Of a DNA stretch of 64,000 bases, positions 43,203 through 52,474 are shown piece after piece. The notes beneath the pieces are model-generated. The model was not told the origin of the DNA. It did no database searches and saw nothing but the letters and a program-made list of their open reading frames with translations. Position 1 is the first letter of the stretch; every line of letters starts with the position of its first letter. The DNA comes from an uncultured Muribaculaceae bacterium (GTDB lineage: Bacteria > Bacteroidota > Bacteroidia > Bacteroidales > Muribaculaceae). Location of the stretch: contig CAJUMR010000006.1 in NCBI GenBank assembly GCA_910587475.1, forward strand, positions 1 through 64,000. Direction: 5' to 3'. Both the position numbers and the translations under genes were made by a program.

Positions 43203-44570
43203 TTATACCAATTTCGAAACCATGATTGCTGCAATCATCAGAGGCGCCACATAGCGGATGATCAGATAGACCGCCGATGTTATGCGCGATCTTATCTGTC
43301 CGTCGTTGGTGATCTGTTTGCGCAGAAGTCCGTCGGGGGCAAACCATCCGACATAGACACATACCCCCATCGAAACCAAGGGTAGCAGTATGTTGGTGGT
43401 GAACGCATCGAGCGAATCGAATATCGTCATGCCGAATACTTTGAGCGATTCCAACGACCCGAACGACAGGGAGCAGACTGCGCTGAGTGCGAAAAGTGGA
43501 AGCATGACGATCATACACGATTTCAACCGGGTCATCTTAAAGCGATCCTGCATAAATGCGATCGACACTTCGGCAATCGAGACTGTCGATGTTAGAGCCG
43601 CTACAAAAAGAAGGAGGAAAAAGATCGTCGACCACAATTGCGATGCGGGCAATTGTGCGAATACTTCGGGAAGGGTGACAAATACAAGCGTGGCCCCCTC
43701 GAGAGGATGGCGGTCGAGACCGAACGTTGTGACTGCTGGAAAGATGATGCATCCCATCATCACGGCAACAAGCAGGCTCATCAGAGAAACGATCACAGAG
43801 GTGCGCGTCAGTCGTGTGTCTGACGGATAATAAGACGAGTAGGTGATCAATATGCCCATACCGAGCGACAGCGAGAAAAACGTCTGGCCCAGAGCATTGA
43901 CCACCGTTCCCGCGTCAATCTTGGAAAAGTCGGGCGACAGGAAGAATTTAAGTCCCTCACCGGCGCCCGGCAGGCTGAGAGTGACAGCGCAGAGCGCGAG
44001 CAGCAGCACGAAAAGCAGTGGCATCATTATGTTGGAAAGTCGTTCGATGCCTTTCTGCACACCTCCGAGCAGTACGATTATGTTGATGATTATCACTGCA
44101 TAAGTAAACAGAAGCGGTGCCGTATCCGAACATATATATTGGTTCATACGCGAAGCAAATGCTGCGTCCGAAGCGGCGATGTCGGAGTTATGCACTGCAT
44201 CATAGAGATTGCCCGTGATCGATTGCCACAGATATTCAGCCGTCCAGCCGGCAACAACCATATAATAGCTCAGGATCAGATATGATGCCAATATGGCGAC
44301 TGCGCCAACTATCCACCACCATTTGCCCGGTGACAGTTTTTTGAAGACTCCGACTGCGTCGCTGCGACCGCCGCGGCCAAGCGAGAACTCGGCAAGCATC
44401 ACCGGCACTCCGAGCACGAAAACGCATGCGATATAGAGAAGCAGAAATGCCGCACCGCCGTTGGCCTGGGTTTCGGCCGGAAAGCGCCATACATTGCCGA
44501 GGCCGATTGCCGAGCCGACCGTTGCTGCGATCAGCCCTATTTTTGATCCGAATTGTGATTTTGTAGACAT
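43203..44570 (-). CDS. sodium-dependent neurotransmitter-transporter family (NSS/SNF) symporter
   Basis: 455 residues from ATG 44570 (MSTKSQFGSKIGLIAATVG); the frame start at 44591 lies inside the -7 promoter box. About 11-12 membrane helices. Helix 1 with the unwound ATVGSAIGLGNVWRFPAETQANGG sits at the substrate and sodium site of LeuT-type carriers; the helix 6 segment ALGQTFFSLSLGMGILITYSSY is the second half of that site. It takes up an amino acid or related molecule with Na+. Substrate unknown. Confidence 0.9.
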   Translation of the reverse strand: MSTKSQFGSKIGLIAATVGSAIGLGNVWRFPAETQANGGAAFLLLYIACVFVLGVPVMLAEFSLGRGGRSDAVGVFKKLSPGKWWWIVGAVAILASYLILSYYMVVAGWTAEYLWQSITGNLYDAVHNSDIAASDAAFASRMNQYICSDTAPLLFTYAVIIINIIVLLGGVQKGIERLSNIMMPLLFVLLLALCAVTLSLPGAGEGLKFFLSPDFSKIDAGTVVNALGQTFFSLSLGMGILITYSSYYPSDTRLTRTSVIVSLMSLLVAVMMGCIIFPAVTTFGLDRHPLEGATLVFVTLPEVFAQLPASQLWSTIFFLLLFVAALTSTVSIAEVSIAFMQDRFKMTRLKSCMIVMLPLFALSAVCSLSFGSLESLKVFGMTIFDSLDAFTTNILLPLVSMGVCVYVGWFAPDGLLRKQITNDGQIRSRITSAVYLIIRYVAPLMIAAIMVSKLV

Positions 44571-44588
44571 ATTCTTGTTAAGTGCTTG

Positions 44589-44620
44589 CAAATTTATTGA
44601 AAATTACTCATTGTTACAAT
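44589..44620 (-). promoter_or_regulatory. promoter of the NSS transporter operon
   Basis: Minus-strand TAAATTTG (44589-44596) with a partial -33 ATTG (44617-44620) 20 bases upstream. It decides the transporter start at 44570. Confidence 0.55.
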
Positions 44621-44650
44621 CTTGACGCTGCAAATATCCGAAAAAAGAAC

Positions 44651-44658
44651 TAATTTTG
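44651..44658 (+). promoter_or_regulatory. -7 element for the tricorn-like protease gene
   Basis: TAATTTTG matches TAnnTTTG, 76 bases before the ATG at 44734. Confidence 0.5.
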
Positions 44659-44733
44659 CATTTATAGCATCCGGATTGTTCCGGGCAGGCTATTTTTTTC
44701 TTTATAACAAATAGAAACCCAAAAAATAGATCA

Positions 44734-47700
44734 ATGAAAAAATCTTTTTTGACTTTGGCTTTGCTCGTTCCTTTCGCTGGAGCGGCTATTACGCCGATGT
44801 GGATGCGCGATGCTAAGATTTCGCCTGACGGGACGAGCATTGCCTTCACTTACAAAGGCGACATCTGGACTGTTCCTGTCTCCGGTGGGCAGGCCACGAG
44901 AATCACCGCGACCCCCGACTATGAGGCAAACCCTGTGTGGAGCCCCGACAGCCGGCGACTGGCATTTGCCGGCGACGCTACGGGTAATTTCGACATATAT
45001 GTTGTCGATGCCGTAGGTGGAGCACCGGTGCGCTTGACGTTCAATTCTGCCTCTGAGATCCCCGAAGCGTTCTCGCCTGACGGACGCAACATCCTTTTTT
45101 CAGCTTCTATTCAAGATCCTGCTTCGAGCGCACTATTCCCGACCGGACGCATGACCGAGCTTTATTCAGTACCCGTCAGCGGTGGCGAACTTACTCAGGT
45201 TCTTGCCACTCCGGCTCGCTTTGTCAGCTTCGTGCCCGGTGCGAAGGGGTCGTTCATATATCAGGACGTAAAAGGGTTCGAAGACGAGTGGCGTAAACAC
45301 CACACTTCATCCGTGACACGCGACATATGGATGTATGATGCAAAAACCGGTAAACATCGTAATCTTACCGCAAGAGGTGGTGAAGACACTAATCCGGTAG
45401 CTGCTGATGCCTCTAATTTCTTCTTCCTCAGCGAGCGTGGAAATGGTCCGGTCAACGTCTATTCGGCGTCATTCGACAATCCGGCTGAAGCCAAAGCTCT
45501 GACTTCTTTTGCAACTCATCCTGTGAGATTTCTGTCGCGAGCCGACAACGGCACACTCGCGTTCACTTACGATGGCGAACTTTACACACTCAACCCCGGC
45601 GCGTCACCCGTGAAAGTTGCTGTTGATCTCATCGACAGTGACACCAATCCCGGACGACGCTTGAATGTTGCCGGTGCGCGCGGAGCGGTGGCTTCGCCCG
45701 ACGGTAAATCGGTAGCGTTCATCTATCGCGGTAATGTGTTTGTCACATCGGTCGAATATGCCACAACAAAGCAGATTACCGACACTCCTGAGGCCGAAAG
45801 CTCAGTGACATGGTCGCCCGACTCGAAATCGTTGATCTACACTTCTGAGCGCGATGGCATCTACAACATCTATAAAGCTACAATTGCCCGTGAGGATGAA
45901 GAACCCAACTTCGCCAACGCAACTCTTATCAGCGAAGAAGCTTTGTTCAAGCCCGACGGCCACGAACGCACCATGGCAGAGCTGTCGCCCGATGGTAAGC
46001 AACTCGCATTTATCCTCGACCGCACCAAACTCGCTGTTATGGATATGGAGACGCGCAAGGTGCGTCAGCTCACCGATGGTTCGACTCATCGCCAGCGCAA
46101 TGGTGGATTTGGTTTCACTTGGTCGCCCGACTCTAAGTGGATCGCGCTTGAGATTGTAGACCGCATGCACGATCCTTACTATGATATTGCCATTATCAAT
46201 GTTGCCGACGGTTCGATGACCAATCTTACCAACAGCGGCTACTTCGATGAGTCTCCGCGTTGGGCGATGGATGGCAATGCCTTGATTTTCGCCTCTGAGC
46301 GTTACGGCATGCGCAACCATGCGTCATGGGGCTCGGAGATGGACGTTATGATCGTGTTCATGAATCGCGACGCCTATGACCGCTTCCGCCTTTCTCCCGA
46401 AGACTATGCCATAGTTAAGGATATGGAGAAGAGCAACAAGAAATCGAAAGACAAAAAAGAAGACAAGAAAGACGCCGAAGCCGACGAAGACTCATCGAAG
46501 TCGATTAATGTCGAACTCGACGGCATCGAAGATAGAGTTGTGCGTCTGACTCCGATGTCTTCCGATCTGTCGTCGTTCATTATGACTGACGACGGTGAGA
46601 CTCTCTATTACATAAGCCGCGGTCCCGAGAAAAAGCAGCTATGGAAAATTGGCTTGCGCAAAGACGAGGTGAAACTCGTCGGTAATGTCGACGGTGCTTC
46701 AGGTTTCGATGCCTCGTCCGACGGCAAGACCATGTTCATCTTCGGATCATCGATGAAGAAACTTGATCCGAAGTCCGACAAGATCACTCCTATTACAGCA
46801 AAGGCAACAATGGATCTCGATCCTGCTGCCGAGCGTCAGTTTATGTTTGACAACATTTCCCGCGAGGTACGTGAACGCTTCTACACTGCCGATCTCCACG
46901 GGGTCGATTGGCCGAAGATGACCGAAGCTTACCGCAAATTCCTGCCTCACATCAACAACAACTATGATTTTGCAGAACTCGTCAGCGAGTGGCTGGGCGA
47001 ACTTAACGTCAGCCACACCGGCGGCAGATATTCAGGTTCGCCGCTCTCGCTCAATGACGACCGCACAGCGCAGCTGGGTCTCATATTTGATCTGACCTAC
47101 ACCGGCAAAGGCTTGAAGGTAGCTGAAGTGATTGCCAAGGGGCCTTTCGATCGCGCTGCATCACAACTTCGTCCCGGCGATATCATCGACAGCATCGACG
47201 GCCGTCAGGTGTCGTTCAACTCCGACTATACTACAGTGCTCAACAACAAGATTGGTAAAAAGACACTGGTGACATTCCACAATCCTTCCGATGGCAAATC
47301 GGTTGACGAAGTCGTTCTCCCGATTTCGACTGCCAAGCAGAATTCATTGCTCTATGATCGTTGGGTCAAATCGCGTGCCGCTGAAGTCGACAGGCTCAGC
47401 AACGGCCGTCTCGGCTATGTCCACATCCAGTCGATGGGCGACGATTCATTCCGTAAGGTCTACTCTGATGTCCTCGGAAAGTACAACGACCGTGAAGGCA
47501 TCGTGATCGACATCCGTTGGAATGGCGGAGGTCGTCTGCATGAAGATATCGAGATACTCTTCAGCGGTAACAAGTACTTCACTCAGGAAATACGTGGCGA
47601 CAAGACTTGCGACATGCCATCACGCAGATGGAACAAGCCTTCGATCATGGTCATGTCGGAAGCGTGCTATTCTAACGCTCATGGCACTCCGTGGGTCTAC

Positions 47701-47970
47701 AAGCACCGCGACCTCGGCAAGCTCGTTGGCATGCCCGTGCCGGGAACCATGACTTCTGTCAATTGGGTGACCATGCAGGATCCTTCGCTTGTGTTCGGCA
47801 TACCCGTGGTTGGCTATCGTCTCGCCGATGGTTCAGTCCTTGAAAATCAGCAACTCGAGCCAGATATAAAGGTTGCAAACGATCCTGCTGCCATTGTCAA
47901 AGGCGAAGACCTCCAGCTCAAGACCGCAGTCGAAGAACTTCTGCGCGAGATCGACGCCAAGAAGAAGTAA
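44734..47970 (+). CDS. tricorn-like S41 serine protease
   Basis: 1078 residues with a signal peptide (about 1-17). Two beta-propellers of WD40/PD40-like repeats occupy about 20-330 and 330-680 (repeated SPDG, WSPDSK). Then a Lys/Asp-rich linker, the helical bundle, a PDZ domain (about 790-880) and the S41 core follow. The catalytic Ser is probably Ser980 in EACYSNAHG, with His761 in the SH pair that matches tricorn. Tricorn proteases cut small peptides; here export to the periplasm is likely. The length (tricorn about 1071) fits. Single-gene unit; bidirectional terminator at 47990. Confidence 0.9.
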   Translation: MKKSFLTLALLVPFAGAAITPMWMRDAKISPDGTSIAFTYKGDIWTVPVSGGQATRITATPDYEANPVWSPDSRRLAFAGDATGNFDIYVVDAVGGAPVRLTFNSASEIPEAFSPDGRNILFSASIQDPASSALFPTGRMTELYSVPVSGGELTQVLATPARFVSFVPGAKGSFIYQDVKGFEDEWRKHHTSSVTRDIWMYDAKTGKHRNLTARGGEDTNPVAADASNFFFLSERGNGPVNVYSASFDNPAEAKALTSFATHPVRFLSRADNGTLAFTYDGELYTLNPGASPVKVAVDLIDSDTNPGRRLNVAGARGAVASPDGKSVAFIYRGNVFVTSVEYATTKQITDTPEAESSVTWSPDSKSLIYTSERDGIYNIYKATIAREDEEPNFANATLISEEALFKPDGHERTMAELSPDGKQLAFILDRTKLAVMDMETRKVRQLTDGSTHRQRNGGFGFTWSPDSKWIALEIVDRMHDPYYDIAIINVADGSMTNLTNSGYFDESPRWAMDGNALIFASERYGMRNHASWGSEMDVMIVFMNRDAYDRFRLSPEDYAIVKDMEKSNKKSKDKKEDKKDAEADEDSSKSINVELDGIEDRVVRLTPMSSDLSSFIMTDDGETLYYISRGPEKKQLWKIGLRKDEVKLVGNVDGASGFDASSDGKTMFIFGSSMKKLDPKSDKITPITAKATMDLDPAAERQFMFDNISREVRERFYTADLHGVDWPKMTEAYRKFLPHINNNYDFAELVSEWLGELNVSHTGGRYSGSPLSLNDDRTAQLGLIFDLTYTGKGLKVAEVIAKGPFDRAASQLRPGDIIDSIDGRQVSFNSDYTTVLNNKIGKKTLVTFHNPSDGKSVDEVVLPISTAKQNSLLYDRWVKSRAAEVDRLSNGRLGYVHIQSMGDDSFRKVYSDVLGKYNDREGIVIDIRWNGGGRLHEDIEILFSGNKYFTQEIRGDKTCDMPSRRWNKPSIMVMSEACYSNAHGTPWVYKHRDLGKLVGMPVPGTMTSVNWVTMQDPSLVFGIPVVGYRLADGSVLENQQLEPDIKVANDPAAIVKGEDLQLKTAVEELLREIDAKKK

Positions 47971-47989
47971 ATTTCTGCGACATAACGAC

Positions 47990-48023
47990 AATAAAAAAAG
48001 CCCGGTGACGGGCTTTTTTTATT
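47990..48023. terminator. bidirectional terminator
   Basis: Perfect hairpin with arms AATAAAAAAAGCCCG and CGGGCTTTTTTTATT around a 4-nt loop, between convergent genes. A T-run is present on each strand. Confidence 0.92.
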
Positions 48024-48049
48024 ATCATTATGTATGGCGGATCAGGTCC

Positions 48050-49018
48050 CTATTTTATAGTCTTGACATCGTTGACATCGACCAGATTGTTGACAATCGC
48101 AAATATGGTCAGGCCGGCAGCCGAATGAATTCCGAGTTTCGAGCTGATATTGCGGCGATGGGTGGCTGCGGTGTGAACCGAGATACACAGACGGTCGGCG
48201 ATTTCCTTGTTCGACAGGCCGATGGCGATTGCTGCTACGATTTCTTTCTCTCTCGAACTGAGGTTGTCGCCTCCGTTGGCAATCTGACCGGACGTGGATG
48301 CCGGAGTTGCTTTGTGCTTGTGACGCTGCGATGCAATGTCTTTCTCAAGTTCTATAACATTGGGCACGAGCAGATGGTCCTCGACCGCACAGTGAGATGC
48401 GATGTCTTGTTCGCAGTTCATGATGTCGAAGAGCACACTGTTGAGCAAGTCGTGATTGCGCGACGGGCAGTAGCGTATCAGGATGTCTTTCAGCTCTTTG
48501 AGCTTCGATTCCATGCGTTTGTGGTGTGTGGCGAATGCTTTGATAGAAAATCCGCCCTGCACTGTGCCGTCGAGAAGTGAGTCGATATATTTGAAGACCG
48601 TGTCATTCTCAAATTCCATGTGGGTCCGCACCTCTCCGACATATTCATCGAAGAAGCGCAGTACAACGAATGCCAGATCATCGCTTCCCGAGCAGTCGAG
48701 GGCTCCGAGCAATTTAAGTCTGATGTTGGGTAAGATGAAGTCGAGAAAATAACTGTGGGCGCGACGCAGATAGTCTGTGAGGGTCGAGATGTCTATTTCA
48801 TCGTTTTTGATAGGGCGATTGCTTGTGTAATTGGCAACGGTTAGAAAAGTTTCTGTGTCTACTTCGTTTTCCGCACATACTTCACCGACATTTTTGTCTC
48901 CGAAGCCCAGGGGAATATTGAAGCGGCTCAGCACCATAAGCAGGGAACTGTTGCTGCGTATGAGTTCACGCATTGTGTTTTCGGCAGTGTATGCCTCGTT
49001 AGTATCAATCACATTCAT
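48050..49018 (-). CDS. hybrid regulator: ScdA/RIC-like N terminus, hemerythrin domain and LuxR-type HTH
   Basis: 322 residues in three parts. Residues about 10-70 resemble the N-terminal domain of iron-sulfur repair proteins (RIC/YtfE/ScdA), but the usual Cys-Cys pair is replaced by PLGFGD. Residues about 80-225 form a hemerythrin-like four-helix bundle with His88, the pair His133-x-x-x-Glu137, His165/166 and the pair His209-x-x-x-Glu213, a plausible di-iron site. Residues about 254-315 are a LuxR/GerE helix-turn-helix (LSSREKEIVAAIAIGLSNKEIADRL ... THRRNISSKL). I infer a transcription factor switched by NO, oxygen or iron state. A -7 box is at 49038. It lies 72 bases after a histidine-kinase gene on the same strand. 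Confidence 0.85.
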   Translation of the reverse strand: MNVIDTNEAYTAENTMRELIRSNSSLLMVLSRFNIPLGFGDKNVGEVCAENEVDTETFLTVANYTSNRPIKNDEIDISTLTDYLRRAHSYFLDFILPNIRLKLLGALDCSGSDDLAFVVLRFFDEYVGEVRTHMEFENDTVFKYIDSLLDGTVQGGFSIKAFATHHKRMESKLKELKDILIRYCPSRNHDLLNSVLFDIMNCEQDIASHCAVEDHLLVPNVIELEKDIASQRHKHKATPASTSGQIANGGDNLSSREKEIVAAIAIGLSNKEIADRLCISVHTAATHRRNISSKLGIHSAAGLTIFAIVNNLVDVNDVKTIK

Positions 49019-49037
49019 GACGTTTAGTATAACACTG

Positions 49038-49075
49038 CAAAATTACAAATTTATTTCGAATTATTTAGAATTATT
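49038..49075 (-). promoter_or_regulatory. -7 element and tandem repeat before the hemerythrin-LuxR gene
   Basis: Minus-strand TAATTTTG (49038-49045), 20 bases before the ATG. Upstream of it GAATTATT occurs twice (49058-49065, 49068-49075), one helical turn apart, in the place of the -33 element. It may be the binding site of an activator, possibly the gene's own product. Confidence 0.5.
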
Positions 49076-49090
49076 CCAAATAACGCTGCC

Positions 49091-50419
49091 TTATTGTCTG
49101 CGCGATGAGGGAAAATCGATTGTGAACCTTGTCAATCCGTCGGGATCGGTGCGCAGACTGTAGCTGCATTTGTGGCGCCTGAGTACCTCGCGGACAAATG
49201 TCAGCCCCACGCCTTGACCGCCGGGTTTGTCGGAGAAGAAAGGTGTGAATATGCGGATGCTTTTTTCTGCCGGAATACCGGCACCGTTGTCAGCGACGAT
49301 GATCTGGAGCGATTTTGATGCTGTAGTGGCGGTCGATATCGTCACATTTCCTCCTCGTCGGGTTGATGCTATGCTTTCAGATGCGTTTTTGACAAGGTTG
49401 ACGATGCATTGTTCGAGCAGTGCGACATCGGCATGGCACTCGGGGACATCATCACTCAGATCAAGCGTCAGGCTGCACCCCGAAGGCATGCACAGGCTTT
49501 CGAGAAACGGACGCGAGTGACGCAGCATGTCGTTGATGTCGATGCTCTGTATCGTCGGTTCGGGCATTTTTACGACGTCGGCCAGACGCGACACGAAATC
49601 GCTCATGCCCAGTGCTCTGTCGGCACAGCTTTCGAGCAACGCCGAACTCTGTCCGTCGTCGTCGGCTGTCGACATTATGTCGCTCACGACTCCCAGGGCA
49701 GAAGCGATTGGAGCCACGGTGTTGTTGACTTCGTGGGCGATGATGCGGATGATTTTTTCGTAGGCCGAGCGTTCGGCGTCAGCCATCGCATCACCGATGT
49801 CTTCAATCAGGTAAAACGGATGCACTATGCCTTTGTCGACGAGACTCAGGCGTGAGCACTTGTAGGTTTCGCCGTGGTTGGTGCGCAGCAGACGTGTCTC
49901 CGAGTCTCCAAGCGACGCAAGGCAACTTCCGAGCGGATCTCCGAGATGATGAGTCTTTTTGCCCGGCATATCAGAGAATTTCATGTTGAACATGCGTCCG
50001 GCTGCCGGATTGGCTATGGCGATGCTTCCGTCAAATTCGAGAATGATGATGCCGATGGGTGCGCGTTCGATAAGCATGTTGAGAAAATGCGATTGTTCCT
50101 CGAAGCGGAGTCTCTGTTCCTTCAGTCTAAGGATCATGTCGTTGAAGGTCGATGCAATCTTGTCGACTTCCGGCTGACCGACCTTCTTGAGCGTTGAATT
50201 CCAGTCCTGACCTTTTAGGAGATCGAGGCCGTCGGAGAGGGTCATGATCGGACGGTTGACTTTACGGTAGAAAAAGATAAGGTATATGATGTTGGCAATC
50301 GTAAGCACCTCGACAACGTAGAAAGCGTTGTGATGCGTGTCGTAGTCGAGACTGAGAGTGAACACCCAGGTCGATAACTGCAGGATTGCTGAGATTATGA
50401 ATAAGATGCGGAGATTCAT
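49091..50419 (-). CDS. sensor histidine kinase (NtrB-like), partner of the sigma54 regulator
   Basis: 442 residues. Two membrane helices (about 3-24 and 34-51) enclose a very short periplasmic loop. Then come a HAMP-like segment (about 55-105), a PAS domain (about 115-215), the phosphoacceptor His in IRIIAHEVNNTVAPI, and the ATPase domain with LVKNASESI (N box), ADNGAGIP and FFSDKPGGQGVGL. It phosphorylates the response regulator whose gene ends 2 bases upstream. The loop is too short to be an ordinary ligand domain, so the signal may come from the membrane or the PAS domain. Confidence 0.92.
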   Translation of the reverse strand: MNLRILFIISAILQLSTWVFTLSLDYDTHHNAFYVVEVLTIANIIYLIFFYRKVNRPIMTLSDGLDLLKGQDWNSTLKKVGQPEVDKIASTFNDMILRLKEQRLRFEEQSHFLNMLIERAPIGIIILEFDGSIAIANPAAGRMFNMKFSDMPGKKTHHLGDPLGSCLASLGDSETRLLRTNHGETYKCSRLSLVDKGIVHPFYLIEDIGDAMADAERSAYEKIIRIIAHEVNNTVAPIASALGVVSDIMSTADDDGQSSALLESCADRALGMSDFVSRLADVVKMPEPTIQSIDINDMLRHSRPFLESLCMPSGCSLTLDLSDDVPECHADVALLEQCIVNLVKNASESIASTRRGGNVTISTATTASKSLQIIVADNGAGIPAEKSIRIFTPFFSDKPGGQGVGLTFVREVLRRHKCSYSLRTDPDGLTRFTIDFPSSRRQ

Positions 50420-50421
50420 GA

Positions 50422-51753
50422 TCAGATGCCGTATTTTTCAATCCGACGGTAGAGTGCCTGACGGGTAAGTCCGAGCTCGGTGGCCGCGCGCGACACATTG
50501 CCTCCGTTGCGCTGCAATGCTTGGCTTATTTTCTGAGCCTCAAGTTGTGCGAGGTTGTCGGGCTCGGCGGTGTTGACAGTCATCGACGGATTACATTCCC
50601 GCTGAAAATCCGACGCTGTCAGCACGTCGGCGCGGTTGACGAGGATTACGCGTTCGACGAGATTCTTCATCTCGCGCAGATTGCCCGGAAAAGTGTATTC
50701 GGAGAGAAAATCAGTAGCTGATTTGTCGATCTGAGGGGTTTCGAGACCGTTGCGCGCGGCTGCGTCTGCAGCGAAATGTCTTGCGAGTGCGGCGATGTCG
50801 CTTTTGCGGCGGCGCAGGGGCGGCAACTCAAGGGTCACAAGGTTGATGCGGTAGAAAAGATCTTCCCTGAATTTCCGGTCGGCCACCATGGCAGGCAGAT
50901 CGGCATTGGTCGCGCAGATCACTCTTACATCGACCTTCATCGTCTTGCTGCTGCCGAGAGGCTCGAACTTCTGTTCCTGAAGCACACGCAGCAGCTTCAC
51001 CTGACAGCTCAGGTCGAGTTCTCCGATTTCATCGAGGAAGATAGTGCCCCCGTTGGCGGCTTCAAAGCGGCCGATGCGGTTGGTGATTGCGTCGGTGAAC
51101 GCTCCTTTGCGGTGCCCGAACATTTCGCTTTCGAACAGCGACTGTGACAGTCCGCCGAGGTTGACCTTCACAAATGGCTTGTCGCGTCGGGAGCTGTTGC
51201 GGTGGATTGCTTCGGCGATTAGTTCTTTGCCGGTGCCGCTTTCGCCGGTGATGAGCACGGTTGCTGTGGTCGGGGCGATGCGCTCGACGGTTTTCAGCAC
51301 ATTCTCCAGACCGGCGTCGCTGCCGATGATCCCGCATCGGTCAAATTTCGACGCAGACGCCGGTTTGCCCGATGCGTTGCCCGACGCCGATATTTCGATT
51401 GCGTTGCCGAGGGTCTTGACCACTTGGCGATTGTCCCATGGCTTTGTGATGAAGTCAAAGGCTCCGGCCTTCATGCCTGCCACCGCGAGTTCGATGCTGC
51501 CCCACGCGGTCATAAGAATGACAGGCAGCGATGGGCTGAATAGTTTGATCTGTTTCAACAACGTCAACCCTTCCTCGCCTGTGGTGAAGCGTGAGAAGTT
51601 CATGTCGAGCATTACTGCTTCGAAACTGTTGCTGCGCACCGCTTCTATGGCTTCGGAGGGAGATGCGACTGTCATGCATCTGTAGCCGGAGTGGGAGAGG
51701 AGCATTGAAAGTGATGCGCATATAGCGCTGTCATCGTCGACGATTAGTATCAT
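50422..51753 (-). CDS. sigma54-dependent response regulator (NtrC family)
   Basis: 443 residues. A receiver domain (about 1-120, phospho-acceptor Asp in AVMLDMNFS) is followed by an AAA+ sigma54-interaction domain (about 140-370; GESGTGKE, GGTIFLDEIGELD) and a Fis-type HTH (NVSRAATELGLTRQALYRRI). The sigma54 contact loop reads GAFTDA where the standard is GAFTGA. It drives transcription from -24/-12 promoters. It overlaps the outer-membrane gene upstream by 4 bases and sits at the end of the ABC-permease array, so the exporter is its probable target; the target promoter is presumably outside the window. Confidence 0.93.
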   Translation of the reverse strand: MILIVDDDSAICASLSMLLSHSGYRCMTVASPSEAIEAVRSNSFEAVMLDMNFSRFTTGEEGLTLLKQIKLFSPSLPVILMTAWGSIELAVAGMKAGAFDFITKPWDNRQVVKTLGNAIEISASGNASGKPASASKFDRCGIIGSDAGLENVLKTVERIAPTTATVLITGESGTGKELIAEAIHRNSSRRDKPFVKVNLGGLSQSLFESEMFGHRKGAFTDAITNRIGRFEAANGGTIFLDEIGELDLSCQVKLLRVLQEQKFEPLGSSKTMKVDVRVICATNADLPAMVADRKFREDLFYRINLVTLELPPLRRRKSDIAALARHFAADAAARNGLETPQIDKSATDFLSEYTFPGNLREMKNLVERVILVNRADVLTASDFQRECNPSMTVNTAEPDNLAQLEAQKISQALQRNGGNVSRAATELGLTRQALYRRIEKYGI

Positions 51754-52388
51754 AAGTGAAATTTTAGTCCGACATTGAGATTGATGCGGGAGAAGCCGTT
51801 TAAGTTTGACTCTGTGGATAATGTCTGGCCGAGGAAACTTTGGTTGATGTAAGCTTCTACTGTAGATAACGACATAATCAGTCCAAGATTGCGTGAGAAG
51901 CGGTATTCGGCGCCGAAACTTGCGTTAAATCCTACTCCGTAGTCGTAGTTCGATCCGATATGTTTTGATGCTGATTTTTCTTGTGCTGTAATTCTGTCAG
52001 ATGTCATGCAGAAGCCTAAGCCGGCGCTGTAGTTGAGAACCCATCTGTCAGACCGCAGGACTATGCGGCCGGCAAACTGCGGGGCGAAATAGTGGATTGT
52101 AAAGTATTCTTTAGTCTTTTCCTTGGCGCCGTAAGCGATTTCTCCTTTTGTAAAGTAGCCGTCATAGAGAAATCCTGCGCCGATCATCCGCTCGGAGATC
52201 CATTCATAGCCGACCTGCCAGTTTCCGCCCAGGCGCATCTCTCCGCTCGTCCACGAATAGTCGACATGGGATGTTATGTGTGATATGCCGCCTGCGGCAT
52301 AGATTGAGTGACCAATGTTAGGGTTGATGTCCTGGGCTTTGACGATGAATGCCGAGAAAATGGCGAGTGACAGCAATAGGGATTTCAT
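51750..52388 (-). CDS. outer-membrane beta-barrel protein coupled to the two-component system
   Basis: 212 residues from ATG 52388 (MKSLLLSLAIFSAFIVKA). The longer frame to 52436 starts within the -7 box at 52434, so it is rejected. After the signal peptide the sequence is a barrel of short amphipathic strands and ends FSRINLNVGLKFHL. Its stop overlaps the start of the sigma54 regulator by 4 bases, an unusual coupling of an outer-membrane protein with its two-component genes. It may be a sensor accessory or an effector of the exporter. Family not recognised. Confidence 0.75.
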   Translation of the reverse strand: MKSLLLSLAIFSAFIVKAQDINPNIGHSIYAAGGISHITSHVDYSWTSGEMRLGGNWQVGYEWISERMIGAGFLYDGYFTKGEIAYGAKEKTKEYFTIHYFAPQFAGRIVLRSDRWVLNYSAGLGFCMTSDRITAQEKSASKHIGSNYDYGVGFNASFGAEYRFSRNLGLIMSLSTVEAYINQSFLGQTLSTESNLNGFSRINLNVGLKFHL

Positions 52389-52433
52389 GGACGTGACGAT
52401 TATTGATTTTACCGATGTTTTAATGTTTATTTG

Positions 52434-52441
52434 CAAATGTA
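52434..52441 (-). promoter_or_regulatory. -7 element before the outer-membrane protein/two-component genes
   Basis: Minus-strand TACATTTG; a weak -33 (TCTG, 52461-52464) follows at 19 bases. It provides an internal housekeeping promoter for the regulator genes within the larger locus. Confidence 0.5.
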
Positions 52442-52474
52442 AGCAAATTTACCGAGCCGACAGAGCTTTTCAGT

